Part shown: in pieces, positions 26,302-34,682 of the stretch
Layout of the letters: each line of letters starts with the position of its first letter
How positions within the stretch are numbered: position 1 is the first letter of the stretch
Source: Croceivirga sp.
GTDB taxonomy: Bacteria > Bacteroidota > Bacteroidia > Flavobacteriales > Flavobacteriaceae
Direction of reading: 5' to 3'
Assembly (NCBI GenBank): GCA_028281025.1
Contig: JANQKR010000017.1
Span: forward strand, 159,763 to 223,762
DNA length: 64,000 nucleotides
Notes under the pieces: generated by a model
What the model was told of the DNA's origin: nothing
Seen by the model: only the letters and a program-made list of their open reading frames with translations
Database searches by the model: none
Program-made: the position numbers and the translations under genes

Positions 26302-27086
26302 AAGCTATAATCATAATTGCCATAACACTTTTTACAAACCTGGTAGCTGCCCAACAAACATTAGATACCATTTATGCCAATGATAAAAAAAATGTAGCCC
26401 TGTTTTTTCCAGAGCCTATTCGTCAGGGCATTACCGGAGCCGACCATTTTGTGTTCACCTACAACCGGGAAAAAGAACAATATTTTGGATTGTTACAAGC
26501 GACTCCCGGAGCTGAGAGCAACTTACTTACTGTAACCAAAAATGGCCAGGTCTATTCCTATATTTTAAAGTATAAAGAGCAGTTGTCAAAGCTGAATTAT
26601 TTTCTTTCCGATAACGAAAGTATTGGAAATGAAAGGCCTGCCAGAATCACAGAGCCCCAAAAAATTGATGTTTTTCCCAGCGATAAGGCCGATTATTACC
26701 AAAGGGCCTGTTCCTATCTGTTACGATCAAAGGGCGAACGCGTGGCGGTCAAACGTAAAAAAGGATTGAAACTACAGTTGCAAAAAATGACGTATTACGG
26801 TTCCGCGGTGTTCTTCGTCATGGAGATTGTCAACCGTTCGGGTATCGATTTCGATATTGATTACCTCAAGGTCTTTACTGTAAATGGCAATAAAAAGCGT
26901 AAGGCCTCCCATCAACGTTTGGAACAAAAGCCCATCTACAAACATCAAATGCCAACTTCCGTAGCCCATGGCCAGGTCCAACGTTTCGTATACGTGTTGC
27001 CCAAATTTGTATTGGGAGATGATGAACGGTTAGAGATTGAGTTGAGGGAGAAGAAAGGGAACAGGGGAATACAACTTCTAAGATGA
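26298..27086 (+). CDS. traN: Conjugative transposon protein TraN (DUF4138)
   Basis: 262 residues with a signal peptide (MKAIIIIAITLFTNLVAAQQ) and the DUF4138 body with VKRKKGLKLQLQKMTYYG and ending HGQVQRFVYVLPKF. VirB9-like outer-membrane part of the channel. It overlaps traM by ATGA and meets the integrase gene tail to tail with a 9-nt overlap. No traO, traP or traQ follows. Confidence 0.88.
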   Translation: MKAIIIIAITLFTNLVAAQQTLDTIYANDKKNVALFFPEPIRQGITGADHFVFTYNREKEQYFGLLQATPGAESNLLTVTKNGQVYSYILKYKEQLSKLNYFLSDNESIGNERPARITEPQKIDVFPSDKADYYQRACSYLLRSKGERVAVKRKKGLKLQLQKMTYYGSAVFFVMEIVNRSGIDFDIDYLKVFTVNGNKKRKASHQRLEQKPIYKHQMPTSVAHGQVQRFVYVLPKFVLGDDERLEIELREKKGNRGIQLLR

Positions 27087-28328
27087 AGCTGTATTCCTTT
27101 CTTTTTTTTGATTCAATTTGATTTTAAGCATATTTATATCATCACTTATTTTTTTGTCCAAAACCCTTGCATAAATCTGTGTGGTGGCCAATTTGGTATG
27201 ACCTAGTAATTTTGATACCGTTTCAATTGGTACTCCGTTGGATAATGTAACAGTAGTAGCAAAGGTGTGTCTTGCCATATGAAAGGTAAGATTCTTTTTA
27301 ATCCCAACCGCATCGGCTATTTCTTTTAGGTACAAATTGATTTTTTCATTGGTGAGTACTGGAAGTAATGTTTCGGAAACCATTGTAATTGGATTTTCGG
27401 CATACTTTTCAATAATGGATTCGGCTTTGTCCAATAGCGGAACTTTAATAGATGTTTTTGTTTTCTGTCTTTTGGTAGCTATCCACCGACTGCCATCCAT
27501 TCCCAGGACAATATTATCAGGAGTCAGTTTTATGATATCAGCATAGCTGATACCGGTATAGCAGCTAAAAACAAACAAATCGCGAACCCTGTCCAGTCGT
27601 TCCAATGGAAATGCATATGTTTCAAGATTGGAAAGTTCATTTACACTTAGAAACTCACGTTGTTTCTTTTCAAACGTAGGTTTCCACCTGACAAAGGGAT
27701 CTTTATCCATCCATTCCAAGTGGTAGGCCAATGTAATTATCTTCCTAAGCCTTTGTAGATGTTTCATCACGGTATTATGGCTCATAGCTTTAGGATGACC
27801 GCTAGGATAATATCCAATCAAAAAGGTTTCAAAATCGGAAATGAATCTATAATTGAGCTGCCTTAAGAAAATATCCGAAGTCTTCAGTTTCTGTTGCAAA
27901 TACCGATTTATGTAATTCTCGGTAATGCCAAAATTTCTGATGGTGCCTGGTGCTAGTGTTTTCTCAATTTTTTGATTATGGTATTTTAGAATTTCCTGAA
28001 GAGTATTTGTGTCACTATCTTCATTAAGATATTTTGCTTTGATCAAGCTGGCCGTTACCAGTTCTCCTTTTAAATTTAAATCACTATAGCACTGAAATAG
28101 AGACGTTTCAACTTGTGCCAAGTATTTATTGATGTGTTTGGATTCTTTGGAGCTTCCAATGGCTCTTTTGGCTTTTACCCCCCAATTGTCAAGGTTCACT
28201 TTGCATTTTAAGCTAATGTTCACCCGTTTTTGATTTACGGTAATTCTCGCATAGATTAGTGCTTGGTTGTTTTTTGCTTTTTTTTGGTCTACCCAAAACA
28301 GGATGGAAAAAGTGTTTTTTGTACGCAT
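27078..28328 (-). CDS. Tyrosine recombinase (integrase) of the element
   Basis: 416 residues. An N-terminal arm-binding/SAM-like region is followed by the catalytic domain. Catalytic HxxR is in HMARHTFATT (about residue 348), LLGHTKLATTQIYARV holds the last His and the nucleophile Tyr (about 385). Where most family members have the first catalytic Arg (TGLR), this one has TGIS, as does IntDOT of CTnDOT. It sits at the right end of the element, 230 nt from tRNA-Arg. Confidence 0.93.
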   Translation of the reverse strand: MRTKNTFSILFWVDQKKAKNNQALIYARITVNQKRVNISLKCKVNLDNWGVKAKRAIGSSKESKHINKYLAQVETSLFQCYSDLNLKGELVTASLIKAKYLNEDSDTNTLQEILKYHNQKIEKTLAPGTIRNFGITENYINRYLQQKLKTSDIFLRQLNYRFISDFETFLIGYYPSGHPKAMSHNTVMKHLQRLRKIITLAYHLEWMDKDPFVRWKPTFEKKQREFLSVNELSNLETYAFPLERLDRVRDLFVFSCYTGISYADIIKLTPDNIVLGMDGSRWIATKRQKTKTSIKVPLLDKAESIIEKYAENPITMVSETLLPVLTNEKINLYLKEIADAVGIKKNLTFHMARHTFATTVTLSNGVPIETVSKLLGHTKLATTQIYARVLDKKISDDINMLKIKLNQKKERNTASS

Positions 28329-28361
28329 AGTTGCCGTCTTTAAAAATTAACATTCATCGAG

Positions 28362-28376
28362 ACGAAAGTCAAATCA
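28362..28376 (+). repeat. 15-bp direct repeat, right copy
   Basis: ACGAAAGTCAAATCA, identical to 11859-11873 and in the same orientation; 34 nt upstream of the integrase start codon. Candidate attachment core or shared regulator site. Confidence 0.5.
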
Positions 28377-28406
28377 ACTATACCAGTTCAATAAGATGGT
28401 TTTAAG

Positions 28407-28433
28407 CAAAGTGTCAGTTCAACTGACACTTTG
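28407..28433. promoter_or_regulatory. Perfect 12-bp inverted repeat upstream of the integrase
   Basis: CAAAGTGTCAGT - TCA - ACTGACACTTTG. There is no T-run on either side, so a protein-binding or recombination site is more likely than a terminator. Confidence 0.5.
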
Positions 28434-28504
28434 AAAAATAACTGACGGATAGCTACCATTTTAGAGCATATCCAATCAAATTAAATGAACCCCTAAAAAC
28501 CAAG

Positions 28505-28537
28505 AAACCATGTAAATCATAAGACTTACATGGTTTT
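28505..28537. terminator. Stem-loop between tRNA-Arg and the element, possible bidirectional terminator
   Basis: 11-bp arms AAACCATGTAA (28505-28515) and TTACATGGTTT (28526-28536), T-run of four on the plus strand. It lies just downstream of tRNA-Arg (minus strand). Confidence 0.5.
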
Positions 28538-28562
28538 AAAGCAATTTGTTGTTTGCTCTTGG

Positions 28563-28636
28563 TGACCTCGGCAGGATTCAAACCTGCAACCTTCTGAGCC
28601 GTAATCAGATGCGCTATTCAGTTGCGCCACGAGGCC
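28563..28636 (-). tRNA. tRNA-Arg (anticodon ACG)
   Basis: The cloverleaf folds by eye: 7-bp acceptor stem GGCCTCG/CGAGGTC with one G-T pair, anticodon stem TCTGA/TCAGA with loop TTACGGC giving anticodon ACG, and T-loop GGTTTGAATCC. Discriminator A is followed by an encoded CCA (28560-28562). A flavobacterial promoter lies directly upstream. It is the presumed landing region of the integrative element, but no copy of its 3' end was found at the other side. Confidence 0.95.
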
Positions 28637-28652
28637 TTTATAATTAGGGGTG

Positions 28653-28682
28653 CAAATATATTTCTTTTTAAATTTATGGCAA
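28653..28682 (-). promoter_or_regulatory. Flavobacterial housekeeping promoter of tRNA-Arg
   Basis: Minus-strand -33 TTG (28682-28680), 19-bp spacer, -7 box TATATTTG (28660-28653). This matches the Bacteroidota consensus TTG/TAnnTTTG exactly, 16 bp before the tRNA 5' end. Confidence 0.75.
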
Positions 28683-28701
28683 AACCCATCAATTAAAAGC
28701 A

Positions 28702-29214
28702 ATGGATTTTGATTCATATATACGTGATGTAAAAGACTTTCCTAAACCTGGAATCCTATTTAAGGATATTACCCCTTTGCTACAGGATGCCACGGCAATT
28801 AAAAGAGCCTCGGAAACACTCTATGATTTTGTCGGAAATCATGAGGTGGACAAGGTTGTGGGGGTAGATAGCAGGGGCTTTATTTTTGCCCCTTTATTGG
28901 CATATAAATTGGATGCCGGCTTTGTGCCCATAAGGAAAAAGGGGAAGCTTCCTGCGGATAAGCTTTCAGAATCCTATGACTTGGAATACGGTACGGATAC
29001 TTTGGAAATTCATTTGGATGCCATAAAGCCAGGGGAAAGGGTGTTGATCCATGATGATGTTTTGGCCACGGGAGGTACCGCGGAGGCCGTATGTAGGTTG
29101 GTGGAGAATCTAGGAGGGCTTGTGGTACAATGTAATTTCATTATCCATTTAAGCTTTTTACAGGGGGAACAGAAACTGAATGGCTATCCCATCAAGTCCT
29201 TGTTGACCTATTGA
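28702..29214 (+). CDS. apt: Adenine phosphoribosyltransferase
   Basis: 170 residues, normal length. It makes AMP from adenine and PRPP (purine salvage, cytosol). The PRPP-binding loop is VLIHDDVLATGGTAEA, preceded by VGVDSRGFIFAPLLAYKL and FVPIRKKGKLP. Divergent from tRNA-Arg; its 3' end overlaps the small convergent gene by 7 nt. Confidence 0.96.
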   Translation: MDFDSYIRDVKDFPKPGILFKDITPLLQDATAIKRASETLYDFVGNHEVDKVVGVDSRGFIFAPLLAYKLDAGFVPIRKKGKLPADKLSESYDLEYGTDTLEIHLDAIKPGERVLIHDDVLATGGTAEAVCRLVENLGGLVVQCNFIIHLSFLQGEQKLNGYPIKSLLTY

Positions 29215-29360
29215 TCCAGGGCATTTTTAGTGACGTAATAACGCCATCCAATAAGGGCCAACTGCCATTTTTTTGCCTTGGCCAAATCCAATTGTTGTTT
29301 GGTGAAGGAAGGAAGTAGTGCTTTGTTGAGTTTGGCCAGGAACTTAAAGAGTGATTTCAT
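29208..29360 (-). CDS. Small conserved flavobacterial protein (often labelled SsrA-binding)
   Basis: 50 residues from ATG 29360 (MKSLFKFLAKLNKALLPSF), ending LALIGWRYYVTKNALDQ. Basic and amphipathic. Short proteins of this pattern are common in Flavobacteriaceae and are commonly called SsrA-binding by annotation, without an SmpB fold. Real role unknown. Confidence 0.65.
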   Translation of the reverse strand: MKSLFKFLAKLNKALLPSFTKQQLDLAKAKKWQLALIGWRYYVTKNALDQ

Positions 29361-29435
29361 TTTGCTGTATTGTGGATTGCAATCTACTAAAAAAGCCCTG
29401 ACTATCACATCAGGGCATTTGGTTAAGGGGTAGTT

Positions 29436-30770
29436 TCATTTTTGATTGCTTTCCATCATCTTTTTGGCCAATTCTGCACCAATCAGGGATTCCAATAAAT
29501 TACCATCGTTGGTTTTGCCCCCATTTCCATCAATATAGATTTCAGGTAGGTTTAGGCTTTTCAGCTGTCCGGCTACTCCTACTGCCGTCTTGTACTCCCA
29601 CTCGGCACGTTCCTGGGGTGTTAAACCGGCATTGACCAATTTGGCATTTTGATAGGCCTCGGCATCTGCGGCTACCTTTTTGCTCTGCGCCTTGAATTTT
29701 TCCACTTCAAATTGCTTTTTCTCCTTGACCAGGTTGAATTCGGCAACCTTTGCCTCGGTTTCCGCAGCAATCGTTTTCTGGATTTGTTCCTTTTCCAATC
29801 GGGCGCGTTCTGCAGCCTTTTCCGCCTCACCACGGGCCTTTTCCTTTTGTGCGCGATAGAACTCCCGCTCGGCCTGTTGCTTTTCAAGTTGGGTCTGTGC
29901 CACTTCTTCCTTTTGCAATTGTAGGCGCTTATCAAAGGTTTGTTCCCAGTCAATTTCGGTAACCACGGCTTGTACAACGGTCAATCCATAGGCTTTAAGG
30001 GAGTTGCCCTTCTCACGTACGGGGAGGCCATCCTTAAATTTTATTCGAAAACGCTTCTGTTTACTCTCCTTGTTCACAACGGTCCTTACTGTTGCGGAGT
30101 CCCCAATGATTTCCTGGGGTTCGCTGGCCACATACTCTTCCAATACATACATTCCGTTTTCCAATTGGTCCTTAAAGTAGCGATCAAAGTCCGAGGCCTG
30201 CCCGGAAATATAATCCTGGGCATCCATTAGTTTACAGGTATTTTTAATGCTCTGGTCAATATTCGGAATGATCCGTGAGCGAATAAGGTTTTTCTCCGTT
30301 TTGTTCCTGTCCGCAACGGATAGGAATTGTATCTCATCTTCGGTATTGATACTGATGACCACAGAAGTGGCAATCCGTGCTTTTACCGCATCACTGAAAG
30401 CCCAATATTTGGCTTTATCAACATTGGCATATTCGCTCTGCTCTCCCAATTCCCCTTCGCCATTTGGAATGACGTATTTAATGGGCAGTTCAAACTGAAT
30501 AGGGATGAGCCTACCCCACATTTTGGTATGGATTCCCTGTCGGAAAACCGCTTTTTGACCACCCCACGGGTATTGTACCGCATAAGCAGTACCTGGCTCC
30601 GCATAGAAAAAAGTGCCGGTTACAACGCTCAACACAATACCTACCAAAACAATTTGCAGGCTTTTTCGGGTGTTGAACCATTTGAGCAAGTTCGAATTTT
30701 TAAAAATCGGTTTAAGGACAAGCGTACTTAAACCAATGACAATAACAAGTACTCCTAAGAAAGTTAACAT
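29436..30770 (-). CDS. SPFH/prohibitin-family membrane protein
   Basis: 444 residues from ATG 30770 (MLTFLGVLVIVIGLS); a TTG nine codons earlier is possible. Two N-terminal membrane helices, a Band 7 domain (about 60-260), then a long Ala/Glu/Lys-rich coiled coil (QLEKQQAEREFYRAQKEKA) and a short C-terminal tail. SPFH proteins organise membrane microdomains or chaperone membrane complexes. It is alone in its transcription unit. Confidence 0.8.
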   Translation of the reverse strand: MLTFLGVLVIVIGLSTLVLKPIFKNSNLLKWFNTRKSLQIVLVGIVLSVVTGTFFYAEPGTAYAVQYPWGGQKAVFRQGIHTKMWGRLIPIQFELPIKYVIPNGEGELGEQSEYANVDKAKYWAFSDAVKARIATSVVISINTEDEIQFLSVADRNKTEKNLIRSRIIPNIDQSIKNTCKLMDAQDYISGQASDFDRYFKDQLENGMYVLEEYVASEPQEIIGDSATVRTVVNKESKQKRFRIKFKDGLPVREKGNSLKAYGLTVVQAVVTEIDWEQTFDKRLQLQKEEVAQTQLEKQQAEREFYRAQKEKARGEAEKAAERARLEKEQIQKTIAAETEAKVAEFNLVKEKKQFEVEKFKAQSKKVAADAEAYQNAKLVNAGLTPQERAEWEYKTAVGVAGQLKSLNLPEIYIDGNGGKTNDGNLLESLIGAELAKKMMESNQK

Positions 30771-31240
30771 AGGTCTAAAATTTAAAGGGTTGGACAATAC
30801 TTTTTGATTTCACTTGGAAATCCTTGGCGGGAAGTTGCTCACAAAAGCACCGCCAAGATGGAAAGGATAAATGTGAGCAACAATTTAGCTAAGGTTATCA
30901 TGATGAATTGTTTTTTGATACTGAGTTATGCTGCTACTCAGTTTTGATTGATTTAAACTCCGTTTTTGATTTGTTTTTTCAATATATCATGATAATTATC
31001 ATACTTACAAATATTTTGATGCTAAATATTGAAATTGAATATAAATATGTAAGTAAAAAAATGAAATCTGTTTCAATATTTTATCTTATTCCTTGATTGA
31101 AGTTTATAAATGTAAATACAGAATGAGGTTTTCACTCCAAACTGTAGGTTTTGTAGGGGGTTTTTAAGGGATTTTTCAAAAACCAAGGGGCATTTCGTTT
31201 AAAAAATCGTGTTTTTTTGCGTTTTCGTTTTTTGACCAAC
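30771..31240. other. AT-rich intergenic region
   Basis: About 470 nt upstream of the SPFH gene and downstream of BlaR1. I see only short hydrophobic frames (e.g. a 20-codon one at 30839-30901 on the minus strand) that I would not call genes, and no clear promoter. Confidence 0.4.
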
Positions 31241-31270
31241 AAAAAAAGCCAACCGTTTTAGGTTGGCTTT
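31241..31270 (-). terminator. Rho-independent terminator after the BlaR1 gene
   Basis: 10-bp arms AAAGCCAACC and GGTTGGCTTT with a 6-nt loop; on the minus strand a run of seven T residues follows. Confidence 0.85.
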
Positions 31271-31296
31271 CTGAGTGGAAATGGAATGCTTTTTGG

Positions 31297-33012
31297 CTAG
31301 TTTTTCGCCTTGGTGGTAAACTCGACCACTCCGTTTTTAGCTTTTCTACCATATTTTTTTGTGGCCGCTTTTCCCTTAAGGACATTTACGCTTTCGATTT
31401 CATCGGGAGATAGTTGTTCTACTTCTTTTTTGGAGGATTCCTTTCCATCAATTACGTACAGCGGTTCTTTTCCATCGGTATCAACATAAAAGAAACCGTT
31501 ATCCCCGCTAAGTACTTCAATATCGGAATCATCGTCCGAGTCTTTTACAACCATTACCTGTTTCCCATTTTTAGCTTTGTGTTTGCTGATTTTATAAGGT
31601 TTTTTTGCGTTTTCGTCGGCATCTACGGAAATATACATGTGTACACTTTCATCATGGTCCTCGTCCACATGAACCTGTATATCGTGCTCTTGTAGCTCAC
31701 TTTCATCAACCTCCTCACCATTGATGAAGACTTTGCTTACGCCATCCTCTTTTTTGATCACCACTTCTTTAGGTTCATCATCCCCAGTACTCACCCAAAC
31801 CCTGTTTTTATTGGTAAACACGTTTGTGGTTTGTGATTTGTATGCCCCTTTGGAGCCGATGGAAACCAAATTGTTTTCAACATCGACCAATATGAACAAT
31901 GGGGAAATCCCATTTTTGGTATCCGATGTATTGTGGGAGTTATCAAAAGCAGCGCCGTTTTTGCCAATACCGGATACATGCAGGGAAATATCAATGATTT
32001 CCCGGTTATCATTGCGAACGGTGGTGTAACTAAAGTCAACATCATCTTCGGCCAGGGTTTTCTTCATTTCCCTAAGCTCATCGTCAGAGGTGTCCTTATT
32101 GATGATGAGTTCGACCTTTTTGTAGGGTTCAACGCTATTTGGGCTGTTTTCATTTGGAAACTGATAGACCGTTTCCGTGTTAAAACCTACTAAGAATACG
32201 GCTAAAAAGGGTAACACAATGAGGGATTTCAAGGCCTTCATTTGTTTTGATTGATTTTTGTTTAACATGACTATTCGTTTTTTGATTAATGAATTATAAA
32301 AAGAATTTGTGATTGAAAATTGATATCCTGTTGCTTGATTGACCATTAAATACTGATAGGATTTTCTATTGAACGTATGAATGGCTTTCGCGTCGGCCAA
32401 AAACTCCAGATTCTGCTGTACCTTCTTTTGGTACATCCAAATCAATGGATTGAACCATAGCAATACCTTTACTAGTTCTGCGAATACCACATCTACGCTA
32501 TGCCAATCCCTAGCGTGTACTTTTTCGTGGGCCAGAATGGCCTCCAGTTCGTTTTTATGAAATTGATTGGGATTGTAAAAAAGGCTTTTAAAGAAGGAAA
32601 AGGGCGCTATTTTTTCCTGGGTCTCTACGTGCAACAAATCACCTTCCTGCCACGTACGCCCATTTCTGTAGAGTCTTTTCATGGATTTCAATTGTATAAG
32701 AAAACGTATGAGGAAAAAGAGGCACCCCAGAATATAGATAAAGAGTAATAGGGAAACCCAAGTAGGGAACGCGGAATCCGAAGGAAGTACCTCCGTGATG
32801 GATTCCCCATTGTCCTGGGCAGGGACCAATTGAAGGGATACCGTGCGTTTTAACTTAACGAATGGAAGTAATGCGGCAGTCAAAATACCCAATATTAGGA
32901 ATATCCTATTTTCACCAAAAGTAGTTTCCCGTTGCAGGAACAAGCAATAGGTGCACCAAAATAAAAGTAGGATTCCGGACGACTTTAAAAGATAAATAGC
33001 AAATTCCACCAT
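31297..33012 (-). CDS. BlaR1-like M56 sensor metallopeptidase with TonB-plug-like tail
   Basis: 571 residues. Four membrane helices in the first 300 residues surround the zinc motif in LAHEKVHARDWHS and the following NPLIWMYQKKVQQNLEFLADA. A long periplasmic region follows. The last 60 residues (PLYVIDGKESSKK, SPDEIESVNVLKG, KKYGRKAKNGVVEFTTK) match the plug domain of SusC/TonB-dependent receptors. BlaR1 proteins sense a signal and cleave the BlaI repressor; its gene follows blaI with a 1-nt overlap. Confidence 0.9.
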   Translation of the reverse strand: MVEFAIYLLKSSGILLLFWCTYCLFLQRETTFGENRIFLILGILTAALLPFVKLKRTVSLQLVPAQDNGESITEVLPSDSAFPTWVSLLLFIYILGCLFFLIRFLIQLKSMKRLYRNGRTWQEGDLLHVETQEKIAPFSFFKSLFYNPNQFHKNELEAILAHEKVHARDWHSVDVVFAELVKVLLWFNPLIWMYQKKVQQNLEFLADAKAIHTFNRKSYQYLMVNQATGYQFSITNSFYNSLIKKRIVMLNKNQSKQMKALKSLIVLPFLAVFLVGFNTETVYQFPNENSPNSVEPYKKVELIINKDTSDDELREMKKTLAEDDVDFSYTTVRNDNREIIDISLHVSGIGKNGAAFDNSHNTSDTKNGISPLFILVDVENNLVSIGSKGAYKSQTTNVFTNKNRVWVSTGDDEPKEVVIKKEDGVSKVFINGEEVDESELQEHDIQVHVDEDHDESVHMYISVDADENAKKPYKISKHKAKNGKQVMVVKDSDDDSDIEVLSGDNGFFYVDTDGKEPLYVIDGKESSKKEVEQLSPDEIESVNVLKGKAATKKYGRKAKNGVVEFTTKAKN

Positions 33013-33371
33013 TAGTTGTTTTTTTCGATGAGCTTAATGATTTCCTTGAGTTCTTCGATCGATATTTTTTCTTCCTTGGCAAAGTGTGAGACCAAACTCT
33101 TGTACGAATTATCATAAAAATCCACTATGGACGTATTTACATAGACCTTTCTGTACTGCTCTTTGGAAATAGTGGGATAGTACCGGTGCGTATTTCCAAA
33201 GGCTTCATGATCAACATATCCCTTTTCCTGAAGGTTTCGGACAATGGTCGATAAGGTATTGTAGTGCGGTTTGTCCCCCTTTATTTCCTGAAGGATTTCC
33301 TTGACAAAGGCTTTTTCAAGCTTCCAGAGGATTTTCATGATTTCCTCCTCTTTATTGGTCAATTTTTGCAT
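33012..33371 (-). CDS. BlaI/MecI-family transcriptional repressor
   Basis: 119 residues; winged helix in LTNKEEEIMKILWKLEKAFV and NTLSTIVRNLQEKGYVDHE, then the dimer helix. It is the repressor partner of the M56 sensor encoded next; in this family the target is usually its own promoter. Upstream there are TAGTTATT-type repeats. No beta-lactamase gene is nearby, so this is probably a general envelope-stress switch. Confidence 0.92.
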   Translation of the reverse strand: MQKLTNKEEEIMKILWKLEKAFVKEILQEIKGDKPHYNTLSTIVRNLQEKGYVDHEAFGNTHRYYPTISKEQYRKVYVNTSIVDFYDNSYKSLVSHFAKEEKISIEELKEIIKLIEKNN

Positions 33372-33410
33372 AGGTCACATTTTGATCTGGTAAACGTAAA
33401 AAGAATTTTA

Positions 33411-33443
33411 TAGTTATTCAACTATATTTGTAGTTATTTAACG
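33411..33443. promoter_or_regulatory. Possible BlaI operator
   Basis: TAGTTATTCAACTA (33411-33424, 5-bp arms around ATTC) and a related TAGTTATTTAAC (33431-33442), 40-70 nt upstream of the repressor start. The plus strand also has TATATTTG (33423-33430), a possible -7 box for the antiporter gene. Confidence 0.4.
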
Positions 33444-33523
33444 AAAATTTTAGTTTTTTCTGGGAAAGCTTTTTGATGAAAGCCATTTCTTCTTGCCATA
33501 TATTTGTCGCAAATACACTATCC

Positions 33524-34462
33524 ATGCTCGATGTGCTTTTGGTTATTGGGGGATTGACCTTCCTGATTGTAGGCGGTAATTGGCTTTTAAAAGCCGCGGT
33601 GGCCCTTTCGTTAAAACTTTCCATTCCAAAAATTGTTATTGGGATGACCGTGGTTTCCTTCGCCACTTCGGCACCGGAATTAATTGTAAGTATAAAGGCG
33701 GCGTTGGATGGTTCACCGGATTTAGCTTTGGGTAATGTGGTAGGTTCCAACATTGCCAATCTGGGGTTGGTCTTGGGGGTGACCGTGATATTGGGCAGTA
33801 TAGATGTGAAAAAAAGTTTTTACACCACGGACTGGCCCGTTATGATGGTGGCCTCATTGCTTTTTGTGGCATTTATTTATTTTGATGGACAGTTACAACA
33901 GTATGAAGGGATTGTTATGGTCATCTTTCTCTTTTTGTTTCTGGTCTATTTGTTGCGTTTCCAAAAAACGGCCGTGGTGGACGAAGTTCCGGAAGACGAT
34001 GTCCCCATGCCATTGTATAAGACGGTTTTACTTCTTGGACTTGGTGGCGTAGCCCTTTGGGGCGGCTCGGAGTTGCTCATTCAAGGGGCCAAAAATTTGG
34101 CGGCCTCCCTAGGGGTTACGGAAAGGGTCATCGGGGTAACGGTGGTTTCGGTAGGGACCAGTATCCCCGAACTGGCCGCATCCATTATTGCCATATTAAA
34201 AAAGGAAAAGGCGATTTCCGTAGGAAACCTGATTGGCTCAAATATTTTCAATTTACTGGCCGTACTGGGTATTACATCCACTATAACCCCAATACGTGTT
34301 ATGGATGACGGATTATTGACCAATGATATCTTTTGGATGTTGGGGATTTCATTTCTGGTGCTTCCCTTGGTCTTTTTTCCCAAAGGATTGCGATTGGGAT
34401 GGCGCGATGGTTTGATCCTCCTTGCTTCCTATGGCACATTTGTATATTTCACCTTGGCCTAG
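33524..34462 (+). CDS. CaCA-family calcium/sodium antiporter (YrbG-like)
   Basis: 312 residues from ATG 33524 (MLDVLLVIGGLTFL). Two inverted halves each with the alpha-repeat: VVSFATSAPELIVS with GNVVGSNIANLGLVLG, and VVSVGTSIPELAAS with GNLIGSNIFNLLAVLG. About ten membrane helices. It exchanges cytosolic Ca2+ for Na+ or H+. Confidence 0.92.
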   Translation: MLDVLLVIGGLTFLIVGGNWLLKAAVALSLKLSIPKIVIGMTVVSFATSAPELIVSIKAALDGSPDLALGNVVGSNIANLGLVLGVTVILGSIDVKKSFYTTDWPVMMVASLLFVAFIYFDGQLQQYEGIVMVIFLFLFLVYLLRFQKTAVVDEVPEDDVPMPLYKTVLLLGLGGVALWGGSELLIQGAKNLAASLGVTERVIGVTVVSVGTSIPELAASIIAILKKEKAISVGNLIGSNIFNLLAVLGITSTITPIRVMDDGLLTNDIFWMLGISFLVLPLVFFPKGLRLGWRDGLILLASYGTFVYFTLA

Positions 34463-34614
34463 GATCAGCGGTCAAACTCTGGGTTAAAGGACAGCTCCTA
34501 TTCGCATTTCTCCCATTTCCCCACGTATTTGTTTATGGCTTATGGACGATTTTTTTCCAAAGGTTTTGTGGAATGCCCTAACAAATGAACCCGAAGTTTT
34601 TACAGTAATGAAAG

Positions 34615-34653
34615 CATAAAAAAACCGCCCAATTGGCTTTCATTTGGGCGGTT
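34615..34653 (-). terminator. Terminator after the type II glutamine synthetase gene
   Basis: 10-bp arms AACCGCCCAA (34623-34632) and TTGGGCGGTT (34644-34653); on the minus strand the stem is followed by a run of T. Confidence 0.85.
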
Positions 34654-34682
34654 CTTACACTATACAACAACTAATTTATTCA

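Noticed and set aside
30839..30901. 20-codon hydrophobic peptide on the minus strand
   Set aside because: Could be a leader or small membrane peptide, but length and composition are within chance for AT-rich spacer DNA.
30908..31096. 62-codon plus-strand frame in the intergenic region after the SPFH gene
   Set aside because: Very AT-rich, Ile/Leu/Tyr-biased by base composition and without any domain pattern.
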